Positions 13,801 to 28,100 of a DNA stretch of 64,000 nt are shown one piece after another. The notes below the pieces were generated by a model, which was not told the origin of the DNA, searched no databases, and was given only the letters and a program-made list of their open reading frames with translations. The number at the start of each line of letters is the position of its first letter. Position 1 is the first letter of the stretch. Source of the DNA: Kingdonia uniflora (taxonomy: Eukaryota; Streptophyta; Magnoliopsida; Ranunculales; Circaeasteraceae); NCBI GenBank assembly GCA_014058105.1, contig JACGCM010000933.1:310001-374000 (forward strand), read 5' to 3'. The position numbers and the translations under genes were made by a program.

Positions 13801-16130
13801 TTTATGACCGGTATGGATTACGCACCCCTCCGAAGGTTTTGATCGAAATTCTGAGAAATTTGGTTACCGAAAACTTGTTTGAGAAGTTTGATCTCTTTTA
13901 AAAGTTTTATTTCGATCGATAACAATCTAGGATTGTTGCTAAATAAATCACAATACTCTCAGTTGGAAATTTTTGTCGGTACCGATTTTGCATCTTTCCT
14001 ATTGTATAGATAACAATTCTTTGATTCCTGGCTACTAGCAACACGTTTGAGTGGGCGGATCGCTTTTAAGAAGAAAAAAATACCGACATAATGCAAGGAT
14101 AGTTATCAAATGAATCGTAATATACTCTACGGCTGCCGGTAAATTTATTGCGAGGTTGGATAATTTCATAGAGTTTCTTTTCGACCAACAGGACTATAGA
14201 ATAGTTACAAAATGAATCGTAATACTTCCATTTTCAATTTTTGACAGGTACGGATTTCGCACCTCTCCATTGCTTTAGATCGCAATTCTGAGAAGTTTGG
14301 CGGCTACCGGCAACTCGTTTGAGAGGTTGGATCGCTTTGAAGAGTTTTTTTACAACCGACAACTACCTAGGATAGTTACCAAATAAATCACAATACTCCA
14401 GGTATGAATTTTGGAGCGGTATGGATTTCGTACCCTCCGTTTCTTTTTATTGTAATTCTGTTAAATATGGCTGCCGAAAACTCAATTGAGAGGTTGGGCC
14501 GCTTTTAAATTTTTCATTTTAATTTATAATAATCAAGGATTGTTACCAAAAAAATTGCAATACTGTCTGTTTTAATTTTTGACTGTTACAGATTTAGCAT
14601 CTCACCTATTGGTTAGATAACAAATCATAGAAGCCTGGCTACTTCCAACTCGTTTGAGAGCTTGGGTCGTTTTTAAGAAAAAAATTTACTGACAGCACCC
14701 AAGGATAGCTACCAAATGAATCATAATACACTCGGTTTCAATTTTTGAAAAGAATGGAATCACACCTCTCCGTTGCTTTTTATCGTTATTGTAAGGTACT
14801 TGGCGGCTACCGGCAAGTTGATTGTGAGGTTGGAATGTTTTTAATAGTTTCTTTTTGACAAACAATACTCAAGGATAGTTACAAAATGAGTCACGATACT
14901 TTAATTTTCAATTTTTGATAAGAACGGATTTCGCACCTCTCCGTTGCTTTAGATCATAATTCTGAAAAGTTCGGCGGCTACCGCCATCTTGTTTGAGATG
15001 TTAGATCATTTTGAAGAGTTTCATTTCAACCGACAGCTACCTAGAATAGTTACCAAATAAATCGCGATACTCCAGGTATGAATTTATGACTGGTATGGAT
15101 TTTGTAATCCTCCGTTGCTTTTGATTGTAATTCAGAGAAATTTTGCGACCGGAAACTCACTTGAGAGATTGGATCACTTTTAAAATTTTCTATATGACCG
15201 ATATAATTCTAGGATTCTTATCAAATAAATCGCAATACTCTCAGTTTTAATTTTTGACCGGTAGAAATTTTGCATCTCTCATATTGTTAAGATAGCAATT
15301 TTTTGAAACATGGCTGCTAGTAACTCGTTTGAGGGGTTGGATCATTTTTAAGATTATTTTTTTACCGACAACATGCAAGGATAGTTACCAAATGAATCGT
15401 AATACACTCGGTCTCAATTTTTGAATTGAATAAAATTGCATCTCTCCGTAGCTTTATATCGTTATTGTATGAAACTTGGAGGCTACCGGCAAGTTGATTG
15501 TGATGTTGGAACATTTATAATAGTTTCTTTTCAACAAACAACGCTCAAGGATAGTTAAAAAATGAATCGCGATACTTCAATTTTCAATTTTTGACAAGAA
15601 CGGATTTCGGACCTCTACGTTGCATTTGATCGTAATTCCAAAAAATTTGGCGGCTACCAGCAACTTGTTTGAGAGGTTAAATCGCTTTGAAGAATCTCAA
15701 TTTAACAGGCAACTACCTATGACAGTTTTAATTTAAATTACGATACTCCAGGCATGAATTTATGACCGGTATGGATTTCGCACGCCTCCAAAGCTTTTGA
15801 TTGAAATTCTTAGAAATTTGGTTACCGAGAACTCGTTTCAGATGTTTGATCTCTTTTAAAAGTTTCATTTCGACCGATAACATTCTAGGATTATTACCAA
15901 ATAAATCGCAATACTCTCAGTTTTAATTTTTTACCGGTTTGGATTTCGCATCTCTCCTATTGTTCAGATGATAATTATTTAAAGCCTGGCTACTAACAAC
16001 ATGTTTGAGAGGTTGGATCACTTTTAAGATTTTTTTTTTACCGACATAGGGCAAGGGTAGTTACCAAATGATTCGTAATATACTCTACGGCTACTGGCAA
16101 ATTGATTGTGAGGTTGGATAAATTCATAGA
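1871..16130 (+). repeat. 168-bp satellite, eight-monomer higher-order unit of ~1.28 kb (domain Ib)
   Basis: The A-B-C-D order continues, but two versions of C alternate. C1 is full length, usually with 'ccgacaacacgcaagg'. C2 usually has 'ccgacataacgcaagg' and lacks about 68 bp, so 'aatatactctacggctacc' directly joins the two halves. C2 recurs near 1908, 3178, 4467, 5749, 6928, 8189, 9473, 10787, 12838, 14117 and 16079, mostly 1.26-1.31 kb apart. That fits eight monomers minus the deletion. The two longer gaps mark places where a C2 was lost. B-to-B spacing alternates about 610 and 665 bp, as expected. Confidence 0.9.
9891..9952 (+). repeat. 31-bp tandem duplication within a satellite monomer
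   Basis: The segment starting 'agtatcgtttccaaataaat' (9,891-9,921) is repeated at once as 'agtattgtttccaaataaat' (9,922-9,952). The two copies differ at two positions. Neighbouring monomers carry it once. Confidence 0.85.
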
Positions 16131-19100
16131 ATTTGTTTTCGACCAACAGCACTCAAGGATAGTTTTAAAATGAATCGGAATACTTCCATTTTCAATTTTT
16201 GAAAGGTATAGATTTCGTACCTCTCTATCGTTTTAGATCATAATTTTGAGAAGTTTGGCGGCTACCGGCAACTCCTTTGAGAGGTTGGATCACTTTGAAG
16301 AGTTTTTCTTCAACGAACAGCTACCTAGGATAGTTACCAAATAAATTACAATACTCCATGTATGAATTTTTTACCGTTACGGATTTCGCCACCCTCCGTT
16401 GCTTTTGATTATAATTCTAAGACTTTTGGCTGCCGAAAACTCGTTTGTGAGTTTATATCGCTTTTAAAATTTTTTTTTCAACCGATAATATTCTAGGATT
16501 GTTACAAAATAAATTACAATACTCTCAATTTTTAATTTTTGACCGGTATAGATTTAGCATCTCTCCTATTGTTTAGAAATCAAATCTTAGAAGTCGGGCT
16601 ACTAGCAACTCGTTTAAGTGGTTGGATCATTTTTAAGATTTTTTTTTACCAACAACACACAAGGATAGTTACCAAATGAATCGTAATACACTCGGTTTCA
16701 ATATTAGAAAAGAATTGAATCGCATCTCTCCGTTGCTTTATATCGTTATTGTAAGAAACTTGGCGGCTGCCGGCATGATGATTGTCAGATTGGATCGTAT
16801 TTAAGAGTTCATTATCGGCCAATAATACTCTTGGATAATTAAAAAATGAATCGCGATACTTCAGTTTTAACTTTTTGGAAGGAACGGATTTTGCACCTCT
16901 CCGTTGCTTTAGATCGTAATTCTGAAGAGCTTGGCAGCTAGCGGCAACTTGTTTGAGAGGTTGGATCGCTTTGAAGAGTTTCATTTCAACCGACAGCTAC
17001 CTAGAATGGCTTCCAAATAAATTGCGATACTCCAGGTATGAATTTATGACCAGTATGGATTTTTTAACCCTCCGTTGCATTTGATTGTAATTCAGAGAAA
17101 TTTGGTTACCAGAAACTAGCTTGAGAGATTGGATCACTTTTAAAAGTTTCTATTTGACCGATATAATTCTAGGATTCTTTCCAAATAAATCGCAATACTC
17201 TTAGTTTCAATTTTTGACCGGTACAAATTTCGCATCTCTCCTATTGCTAAGATTATAATTTTTAGAAACCTGGTTGCTAGCAACTCGTTTGATATGTTGG
17301 ATCGCTTTTAAGAAATATTTTTTACCGACATAACGCAAGGATAGTTACCAAATGAATCGTAATACCCCCAGTTTCAATTTTTGAAAAGAATTGAAATCGC
17401 ACCGTTCCGTTGCATTATATCGTTATTGTATGAAACTTGGCGGCTGCCGGCAAGTTGATTGTGAGATTGGATCGCTTTTAAGAGTTTTTTTTTTACCAAC
17501 AACACTTTAGGATAGTTACAAAATGAATAGCGATGCCAGAATTTTCAATTTTTGAATAAAACAGATTTTGCACCTCTCCGCTGCTTTAGATCGTAATTCT
17601 GAAAATTTTGGCAGCTACAGGCAACTTTTTTGAGCGGTTGGACCGCTTTAAAGAGTTTATTTGCAACTGAAAACTACCTAGGATAGTTACAAAATAAATC
17701 GCGATACTCCAGTTATGAATTTTTGACCGGTATGGATCGTACACCTCCGTTGCTTATGATTGTAATTCGGAGAAATTTTGATACCGGAAACTTGTTTGAA
17801 AGGTTTGATCACTTTTAAATGTTTCTTTACGACCGATAACATTCTAGCATTGTTACCAAATAAATCACATTACTCTTAGTTTCAATTTTATACCACTATA
17901 GATTTCGCATCTCTCATATTGTTTAGATAATAATTCATAAAAACCTGGCTACTAGCAACTCGTTTGTGAGGTTGGATCACTTTTAAGAACAAATAATTAC
18001 CGACATAATGCAAGGATAACATCCAAATGAACCGTAGTACCCTCAGTTTCAATTTTTGAGAAGTATGGAATTCGCACCTCTCTGTTTCTTTATATTGTTA
18101 TTGTAAGAAACTTGGTGGCAATCGTAAGTTGATTGTGATGTTGCATCATTTTTAAGAGTTTATTTTTAACTAACAACACTTTAGGATAGTTACAAAATGG
18201 ATTACGATACTTCAATTTTCAATTTTGGATAGGAACGGATTTTACACCTCTCTGTAGCTTTAGATCGCAATTCCTAAAAGTTTGGCGGCTACCGGCAACT
18301 TGTTTAAGAGCTTGGATCCCTTTAAAGAGTTTCCTTTCAACCGATAACTACCTAGGATAGTTAACAAATAAATTGCGATACTCTAGGTATGTGTCTTTGG
18401 CCGGTATGGATTCTTTTCCCCTCCGTTGCTTTTGATTGTAATTTTGAAAATTTTGGGTACCAGAAACTCGTTTGAGAGGTTGGATCGGTTTTAAAAGTTT
18501 TTTTTCGATCCATAATATTCTAGGATTGTTACCAAATAAATCGCTATATTCTCAGTTTTAATTTTTGACCGGTAAAGATTTAAAATCTCTCCTATTGTTT
18601 AGATATCCAATTCTTAGAAGCCTGGCTACTAGCAACTCGTTTGATAGGTTCGATCGTTATTAAAAAAAAATTACCTACAAAACGTAAGGATAGTTACAAA
18701 ATGAATCGTAATACACTCGGTTTCAATTATTGAAAAGAATGGAATCGCACCTCTCCGTTGCTTTATATCGATACTGTAAGAAATTTGGTAGCTACCGAAA
18801 AGTTGATTGTGAGGTTGGATCGTTTTTAAGAGTTTCTTTTTGACCAACAGCACTCAAGGATAGTTACAAAATGAATCGCGATACTTCAATTTTTAATTTT
18901 TGACTGGAACAGATTTCGCACCTCTCCGTTTCTTTAGATTGTAATTCTAAAAAGTTTGGCGGCTACCGACTACTTGATAAAGAGGGTGGATCACTTTGAA
19001 GAGTTTCTTTTTGATCGACAACTACCTAGGATAGTTACCAAATAAATCGCGATACTCCAGGTATGAAATTTTTGACCGGTACGGATATCGCACCCTTCCG

Positions 19101-22100
19101 TTGCTTATGATTGTAATTCTGAGAAATTTGGCCACCAAAAACTCGTTTGAGAGGTTGGATAGCTTTTAAATGTTTCTTTTCTACCTATAACATTCAAGGA
19201 ATGGTAGCAAATATATCGCAATACTCACAATTTTAATTTTTGACCAGAACAGATTTTGCATCTCTTCTATTGTTTAGATAATAATTCTACGAAACCTGGG
19301 TACTAGCAACTCGTTTGAGAGGTTGGATCGCTTTTAAATTTATTTTTTTTCTGACATAATGCAAGGGTAGTTTCCAAATGAATCGTAATACACTCGGTTT
19401 CAATTTTTGAAAAATATGGAATTCGCACCCCTCCATTGCTTTATATCATTATTGTAAGAAACTTTGCGGCAATCGGCAAATTGATTGTGAGGTTGGATTG
19501 TTTTTAAGAGTTTCGTTTCGACCAACAACACTCTGGAATAGTTGCAAAATTAATCGCGATACTTCAATTTTCAATTTTTGACAGAAACGGATTTCGCACC
19601 TCTCTCTTTCTTTTGATCATAATTCTGAAAGGTTTGGCGACTACCGACAACTTTTTTAAGAGGTTGGAACTCTTTGAAGAGTTTCTTTTCATTCGACAAC
19701 TACCTAGGATAGTTACCAAATAAATCGCGATACTCCAGGTATAAATTTTTAACTTGTATGGATATCGCACACCTCCGTTCCTTTTTTATTGTATTTCTGT
19801 AAAAAAATTCTACTAAAAAATCGTTTGAGAAGTTTAATCGCTTTTAAAAGTTTCTTTTCGACCGATAACATTCTAGGATTGCTACCAAATAAATCGCAAT
19901 ACTCTCAGTTTCAAATTTTTACCGATAGAGATTTCGATTCCCTCCTATTGTTTAGATAACAATTCTTAGATTCCTGACTACTGGCAACTCGCTTGAGTGG
20001 TTGGATTGCTTTTTAGATGCTTTTTTACCGACATAACGCAAGGATTGTTACCAAATGAATCGTAATACACTCGGTTTCAATTTTTGAATAGTATACAATT
20101 CGCACCTCTCTGTTGCTTTATATCGTTTTTGTAAGAAACTTTGTGGCTGCCAGCAAGTTGATTGTGAGGTTGGATAATTTCTACAAGTTTATTTCCTTCC
20201 AACAGCACTTTTGGATAGTTACAAAATGACTCGCAATACTTCCATTATCAATTTATGATAGGTACGGATTTCGCACCTCTTCATTGCTTTAAATCGTAAT
20301 TCTGAGTAGTTTGGCGGCTACTGACAACTCGTTTGACTGGTTGGATCGTTTAAAGAGTTTCTTTTCAACCGACAACTACCTAGGATAGTTACCAAATAAA
20401 TCGCATTACTTCAGGTATAAATTTTTGACCAATATAGATTTTGCACGCCTCCGTTCCTTTTGATTAAAATTTTGAGAAATTTGGCTACCTGAAACACGTT
20501 TGAGAGTTGGATTGCTTTTAAAAGTTTATTTTCTACAGATAATATTCTAGGATTGTTCCCTAAAAAATTGTAATACTCTCAGTTTTAATTTTTACCAGTA
20601 CAGATTATGCATTTCTCTTATTGTTTAGATAACAATTCTTAGATGCCTGGCAACTAGCAACTCGTTTGAGAGGTTGGATCTTCTTTAAGATTTTTTTTAC
20701 CGACTATACTCATGGATAGTTACCACATGAATCGTGATACCCATGGTATGAATTTTTGACCGGTATGGATTTAGCACCCCTCCGTTGCATTTGATTACAA
20801 TACTGAGAAATTTGGCTGCCGGAAACTCGTTTGAACGGTTGAATCGCTTTAAAAAGTTTATTCTTGACCAATAACATTCTAGGATTGTTACCAAATAAAT
20901 TGCAATACTCTCAGTTTTACTTCTCTGACCGGTACAGATTTCACATCTCTCGTATTGTTTAGATAATAATTCTTCAAAACCTTGCTATTGGCAACTCATT
21001 TGTGAGGTTGGATCACTTTTAAGAAAAAAAAATTGCCGACATAAAGCAAGGATAGTTACCAAATGAATCGCAATACACTCGGTTTCAATTTTTGAAAAGT
21101 ATAGATTTTGCACCTCTTCGTTGCATTATATCGTTATTGTAATAAACTTGGCTGCAACCGACAAGTTGATTGCAAAGCTGGATCATTTTTAAGAGTTTCT
21201 TTTCAACCAACAATATTCTAGGATAGATACAAAATGAATCGCGATACTTCAATTTTTAATTTTTGGCAGGAACGGATTTCGCACCGCTCTGTTGCTTTAA
21301 ATCGTAATACTGAAATGTTTGGCAACTGGCGGCAACTTGTTTGAGAGGTTGGATCGCTTTGAAGAGTTTATTTTCAGCCGACAACTACCAAGGATAGTTA
21401 CAAAATAAATCGCGATACTCTAGGAATGAATTTGTGACCGGTATGAATTTCGTACCCCTGCGTTGCTTTGGCTACCGGAAACTCGTTTGAGAGGTTGGAT
21501 CGCTTTAAAAAAATTTATTTTCAACCGATAATATTCTTTGATTGTTACCAAATAAATCACAATAATTTCACTTTTAATTTTTAACCGGTAGAGATTTAGT
21601 ATCTCTCCTATTGTTTAGATAACAATTCATAGAAGCCTGGCAACTACCAACTCGTTTGAGAAGTTGGATCGTTTTAAGAAAAAAATTTACCTACAACGCG
21701 CTAGGATAGTTACCAAATGAATCGTAATACACTCGGTTTCAATATTTGAAAAGAATGGAATTGTAATTCGAAAAAGTTTGGCGGCCGCCGGCAACTTGTT
21801 TGTGAGATTGGATCGCTTTTAAATGTTTCTTATCGACCGATAACATTCAAGGATTGATACCAAATAAATCATAATACTCTCAGTTTCAATTTTTGACCGG
21901 CACAGATTTCGCATCCCTTATATTGTTTAGATAATAATTCTTAGAAGCCTGGCTATTAGTAACTCGTTTGAGAGGTTGGATTGCTTTTAAGAATTTTTTT
22001 TTATCAACATAACGCAAGGATAGTTACCATATGAATCGAAATACCCTCAGTTTCTATTTTTGAAAAGTATGGAATTCGCACCTTTCTGTTGCTTTATATC

Positions 22101-25100
22101 GTTATTATAAGAAACTTGGCAGCTTTTAGCAAGTTGATTGTGATATATGATCGTTCTTAAGAGTTTAATTTCGACCAACAACACTCTAGGATAGTTCCGA
22201 AATGAATCGCGATACTTCAATTTTTAATTTTTGACAGGAATGAATTTTGCACCATTCCGTTGCTTTAAATCGTAATTCTGGAATGTTTGGCGGCTATACG
22301 GCAACTTGTTTGAGAGGTTGGATCACTTTGAAAAGTTTCTTTTCAACCGACAACTACCGAGGATAGTTACCAAATGAATCGCGATACTCCAGGTATGAGT
22401 TTTTGACCGGTATGGATATCGTACCCCTCCGTTGCTTATGATTGAAATACTGAGAAATTTGACTGCCGGAAACTTATTTGAGAGGTTGGATCGCTTTTAA
22501 ATGTTTCTATTCAACCGATAACATTCTTGGATTGTTACAAAATAAATTGCGATACTCTCAGTTTCTATTTTTGACCGATACAGATTTTGCATCTCTCCTA
22601 TTGTTTAGATAGCAATTCTTATAAACCTGGCTACTAGCAACTCGTTTGAGAGGATAAATCACTTTTAAGAAAAAAAAATTACCGACATAACGCAAGGATA
22701 GTTACCAAATGAATCGAAATATACTGGGTTTCAATTTTAGAAAAGTATGGAATTCACACCTCTCCGATACTTTATATCGTTATTGTAAGAAACTTGGCTG
22801 TAACCGACAAGATGATTGTGAGGTTGGATTGTTTTTAAGAGTTTCTTTTTGGGCAAAAACACTCAAGGATAGTTACAAAATGAATCGCGATACTTCAATC
22901 TTCATTTATTGACAGGAACGGATTTCACACCTCTCCGTTGCTTTAGATTGTAATTCATGAAAGTTTTGCGGCTATCGACAACTTGTTAGAGAGGATGGAT
23001 CACTATGAAGAGTTTCATTTTAGCCGACAACTACCTAGGATAGTTACAAAATAAATCGCGATACTACAGGTATGAATTTTTGACCGGTATTGATATTGTA
23101 ATTCTGAGAAATTTGGCTACCGATAACTCGTTTGTGAGGCTGGATCGCTTTTAAATGCTTATTCTCGGCCGATTACATTCTCGGATTGTTACCAAATATA
23201 TCGCAATACTCCCAGTTTAAATTTTTGACCAGTACAGATTTCACATCTCTCCTATTTCTTAGATAAAAATTCGAAGAAACCTTGCTACTAACAACTCGTT
23301 TGAGAGGTTGGATCACTTTGAAAAAAAAAACTTGCCGACATAACAAAAAGGTAGTTTCCAAATGAATCGTAATACACTCGGTTTCAATTTTTGAAAAGTA
23401 TGGAATTCGCACCACCCCGTTGCTTTATATCGTTATTGTAAGATACTTGGCGGCAACCGACAAATTGATTGTGAGGTTGGATCATTTTAATGAGTTTTGT
23501 TTTGACCAACAATATTCAAGAATAGTTACAAAATGAATCGAGTTACTTCAATTTTTAATTTTTGACAGGAACGGATTTCGCACCTCTCCGTTGCTTTTGA
23601 TCGTAATTCTGAAAAGTTTGGCATCTACCAGCAATTTTTTTGAGAGGTTGGATCGCTTTAAAGAGTTTTTTTTCAACCGACAACTGCCTAGGATAGTGAC
23701 CAAATAAATCACAATACTCTAGGTATGAATTTTTGACCGGTATGGATTTCGCACCCCTCCGTTGCTTTTGGTTGTAATTCTGAGAAATTTGGCTACGGGA
23801 AACTCGCTAGAGAGGTTTGATCGCTTTGAAAAGTTTCTTTTCGACCGATAACATTCTAGGATTGTTACCAAATAAATCGCAATATTCTCAGTTTCAATTT
23901 TTGAGCGGTACAGATGTCAGATCTCTCCTATTGTTTAGATAACAATTATTAGAAGCCTGCCTACTAGCAACTCGTTTGAGAGATTGGATCGCTTTTATGA
24001 AAAAAAAATTACTGACATAATGCAATGATAGTTTCCAAATGATTCGTAATACATTCGGATTAGATTTTCTGAATAGTGTAGAATTTGTACCTCTCCGTTG
24101 CTTTATATCGTTATTGCAAGAAACTTTACGGCTACCGACAAGTTGATTGAAAGGTTATATCATTTTTAAGAGTTTTTATACGACCAACAATACTCTAGGA
24201 TAGTTACAAAATGAATCGCGATACTTCAATTTTCAATTTTTGACATGAACGGATTTTGCAACTCTTTATTGCTTTAGATCGTAATTTTGAAAAGTTTGGA
24301 AGCTACCGACAACTTATTTGTGAGGTTGGATCATTTTGAAGTGTTTCTTTTTAGACAACAACAGCCATGGAAGGTTACCAAATAAATCTCGATACTTCTG
24401 GTATGAATTTTTGATCGGTATGGATATCGTACCCCTTCGATGCTTATGATTGTAATTCAGAGAAATTTGGCTACCGGAAACTCGTATGGGAGGTTGGATC
24501 ACTTTTAAATGTTTCTTTTCGACCAAAAACATTTTAGGATATTTACCAAATTTATCGTAATACTCTTAGATTTGATTTTTGAACAGTATAGATTTCGCAT
24601 CTCTCATATTGTTTAGATAACAATTATAAGAAACCTAGCTACTCGTAACTCGTTTGAGAGTTGGGATCGCCTTTAAGAATTAATTTTTTTGCGATATAAC
24701 GCAAGGATAGCTAACAAATGAATCGTAATACATTCCGTTTCAATTTTTGAATAGTTTAGAATTCGCACCTCTCCGTTGCTTTATATCGTTATTCATAGAA
24801 ACTTTGCGGCTACCGACAAGTTGAATGTGTGGTTGGACCATTTTTAAGAGTTTCTTTTTGACCAACAATACTCTAGGAGAGTTATAAAATGATTCGCTAT
24901 ACTTCCATTTTTAATTTTTGGCAGTTATGAATTTCGCACCACTCCTGGCTTTAGATCGTAATTCAGAGAAGTTTTTCGGCTACCGACAATTGGCTTGAGA
25001 GATTGGAACACTTTGAAGAGTTTCTTTTCAGCCGACAACTACCAAGGATAGTTACCAAATAAATCGCAAAACTCCAGGTATGATTTTTGACCGGTATGGA

Positions 25101-28100
25101 TTTAGAACCCATATGTTGCTTTTGATTGTAATTATGAGAAATTTGGCTACCGAAAACTCATTTGTGAGGTTGGATAGCTTTTAAATGATTTTTTTCGATC
25201 GATAACATTCAAGGATTGTTACCAAATAAATCGCAATACTCTCAGTTTCTATTTTTGACCGGCACAAATTTTGCATATTTCCTATTGTTTTGATTGCAAT
25301 TCTTAGAAGCCTGGCTACAAGAAACTCGCTTGAAAGGATGGATTGCTTTTTAAAAAAAAATTACCGACATAACGTTAGGATAGTTATTAAATGAATCGTA
25401 ATACACTCGGTTTCAATTTTTGAAAAGTATGGAATTCGCACCTCTCCGTTGCTTTTTATCGTTATTGTAAGAAATTTGGCTGCAACCGGCAAGTTGATTG
25501 TAAGGTTGGATCATTTTTAAGAGTTTATTTTCAACCAACAACACTCAAGGATAGATACAAAATGAATCGCGATACTTCAATTTTCAATTTTTGACAGGAA
25601 AGGATTTTGCACCTCTCCGTTACTTTTGATTGCAATTCTGAAAAGTTTGGCAGCTACCGGCAACTTGTTTGAAAGGTTGGATCGCTTTAAAGAGTTTATT
25701 TTCAATCGAAAACTACCTAGGATAGTTACCAAATAAATCGCAATACTCCAGGTATGAATTTTTGACCGGTATGGATATCGCACCCCTCCGTTGGTTATGA
25801 TTCTAATTCGGAGAAATTTGGCTACCAAAAATTCGCATGGGAGGTTGGATCGCTTTTAAATGTTCCTTTTCCTCCGAAAGCATTCTAGGATTGTTGCCAA
25901 ATTAAACGCAATACTCTTAGTTTCAATTTTTGACCGGTATAAATTTTGCATCTCTCATATTGTTTAGATAACAATTCTAAGAAACATGGCTACTTGCAAC
26001 TCGTTTGAGAGCTAGGATCACTTTTAAGAAAAAAAATTACCGACATAACGCTTGGATAGTTACCAAATGAATCGCAATACACTCGGTTTCAATTTTTGAA
26101 AAGTTTGAAATACGAACCTCTCCGTTGTTTTATTTCGTTATTCTAAGAAACTTTGCGGCTGCCGAGAAGTTTATTGTGAGGTTGGATCACTTTTAAGAGT
26201 TTCTTTCGACCAACAACACTCAAGGGATAGTTATAAAATTATTCGCTCTAGTTCCATTTTTAATTTTTGACAATTGCGAAATTCGCACCACTCCTTGCTG
26301 TAGATCGTATTTCTGAGAAGTTTGGCGGCTACCGGCAACTGGTTTGAGAGGTTGGATCACTTTGAAGAGTTTCTTTTCAACCGACAACTACCTAGGATAG
26401 TTACCAAATAAATCGCAATACTCCAGGTATGATTTTTGACCAGTTTGGATTTAGCACCCCTCCGTTGCTTTTGATTGTAATTCTGAGAAATTTGGTTATC
26501 GGAAACTTGTTGGTAAGGTAGGATCGCATTTAAAAGTATCTTTTCGACCGATAATATTCATGGATTGTTACCAAATAAATCGCAATACTCTCAGATTTAA
26601 TTTTTGAACGGTATCGATTTAGTATCTCTCCAATTGTTTTAAAATCAATTCATAGAAACCTCGCTACTAGCAACACGTTTGTGGGGATGGATCATTTTTA
26701 AGATTTCTTCACCGACAACACGCAAGGTTAGTTTCCAAATGAATCGTACTAGACTCAATTTTTATTTTCGAAAAGTATGGAATCGCACCTCTCCGTTGCT
26801 TTATATTGTTATTCTAAGAAACTTGGCTGCTACCAGCAAGTTGATTTTGAGGTTAGAACGTTTTAAAGAGTTTCTTTTCGACCAACAACACTCTAGGATA
26901 GTTACAAAATGATTCGCGATACTTCCATTTTCAATTTTCGATAGTTACGGATTTCACACCACCCCATTACTTTATATCGTAATTCTGTGAAGTTTTGATG
27001 CAATCGGTAACTCATTTCAGAGGTTGGATCACTTTGAAGAGTATTTTTTCAACCGAAAACTTCCTAGGATAGTTACAAAATGAATCGCGATACTTCAGGT
27101 ATGAATTTTTGGCCGGTAAGGATTTAGCACCCCTCCGTTGCTTTTGATTGTAGTTCTGAGAAATTTGGCTACCGAAAACTCGTTTGAGAGGTTGGATTGC
27201 TTTTAAATGTTTCTTTTTGACCGATAACATTCAAAGATTGCTACCAAATAAATTAACATACTCTCAATTTTAATTTTTGGCCGGTACAGATTACGTATCT
27301 CTCCTATTGTTTAGATAACAATTCTTAGAAACCAGGCTACTAACAACTCGTATGGGAGGTTGGATCGCTTTTAAGAAAAAAAAATTACCGACATAAGGCA
27401 AGGGTAGTTTCCAAATGAATCGTTTTACATTTGGTTTCTATTTTTGAAAAGTATGGAATTCACACCACTCCGTTGCTTTATATCGTTATTATAAGAAACT
27501 TGGCGGCAACTGGCAAGTTGATTGTGAGGTTTGATCATTTTTAAGAGTTTCTTTTCGACCAACAATACTCTGGGAGAGTAACAAAATGAATCGCGATACT
27601 TAAATTTTTAATTTTATTCAGGAACGGATTTTATACCTCTCTGTTGCTTTATATCGAAATTCAGAAAAGTTTGGCGGCTACCGGCAACTTATTTTTTAAA
27701 TTGGATCGCTTTAAAAGTTTCCTTTCAACCTACAACAGCCTAGGATTGTTACCAAATAAATCGCGATACTCCAGGTATGAATTTATGAACGGTATGGATT
27801 TCCCACCCGTCCGTTGCTTTTGATTGTATTTCTGAAAAATTTTGCTGCCGAAAAGTCGTTTGAGAAGTTTAATCGCTTTTAAATATTTCTTTTCGACCGA
27901 TAACTTTCTAGGATTGTTGCCAAATAAATCGTAATACTTTCTCAATTTCTATTTTTGAACGGTATAGATTTTGCATCTCTCCTATTGTTTATATAACAAT
28001 TTTAAGAAGATTGGCAACTAGCAATTCGTTTGAGAGATTGGATAATTTTTAAGATTTTTTTTACCGACAATGCGCAAGGATAGTTACCAAATGAATCGTA

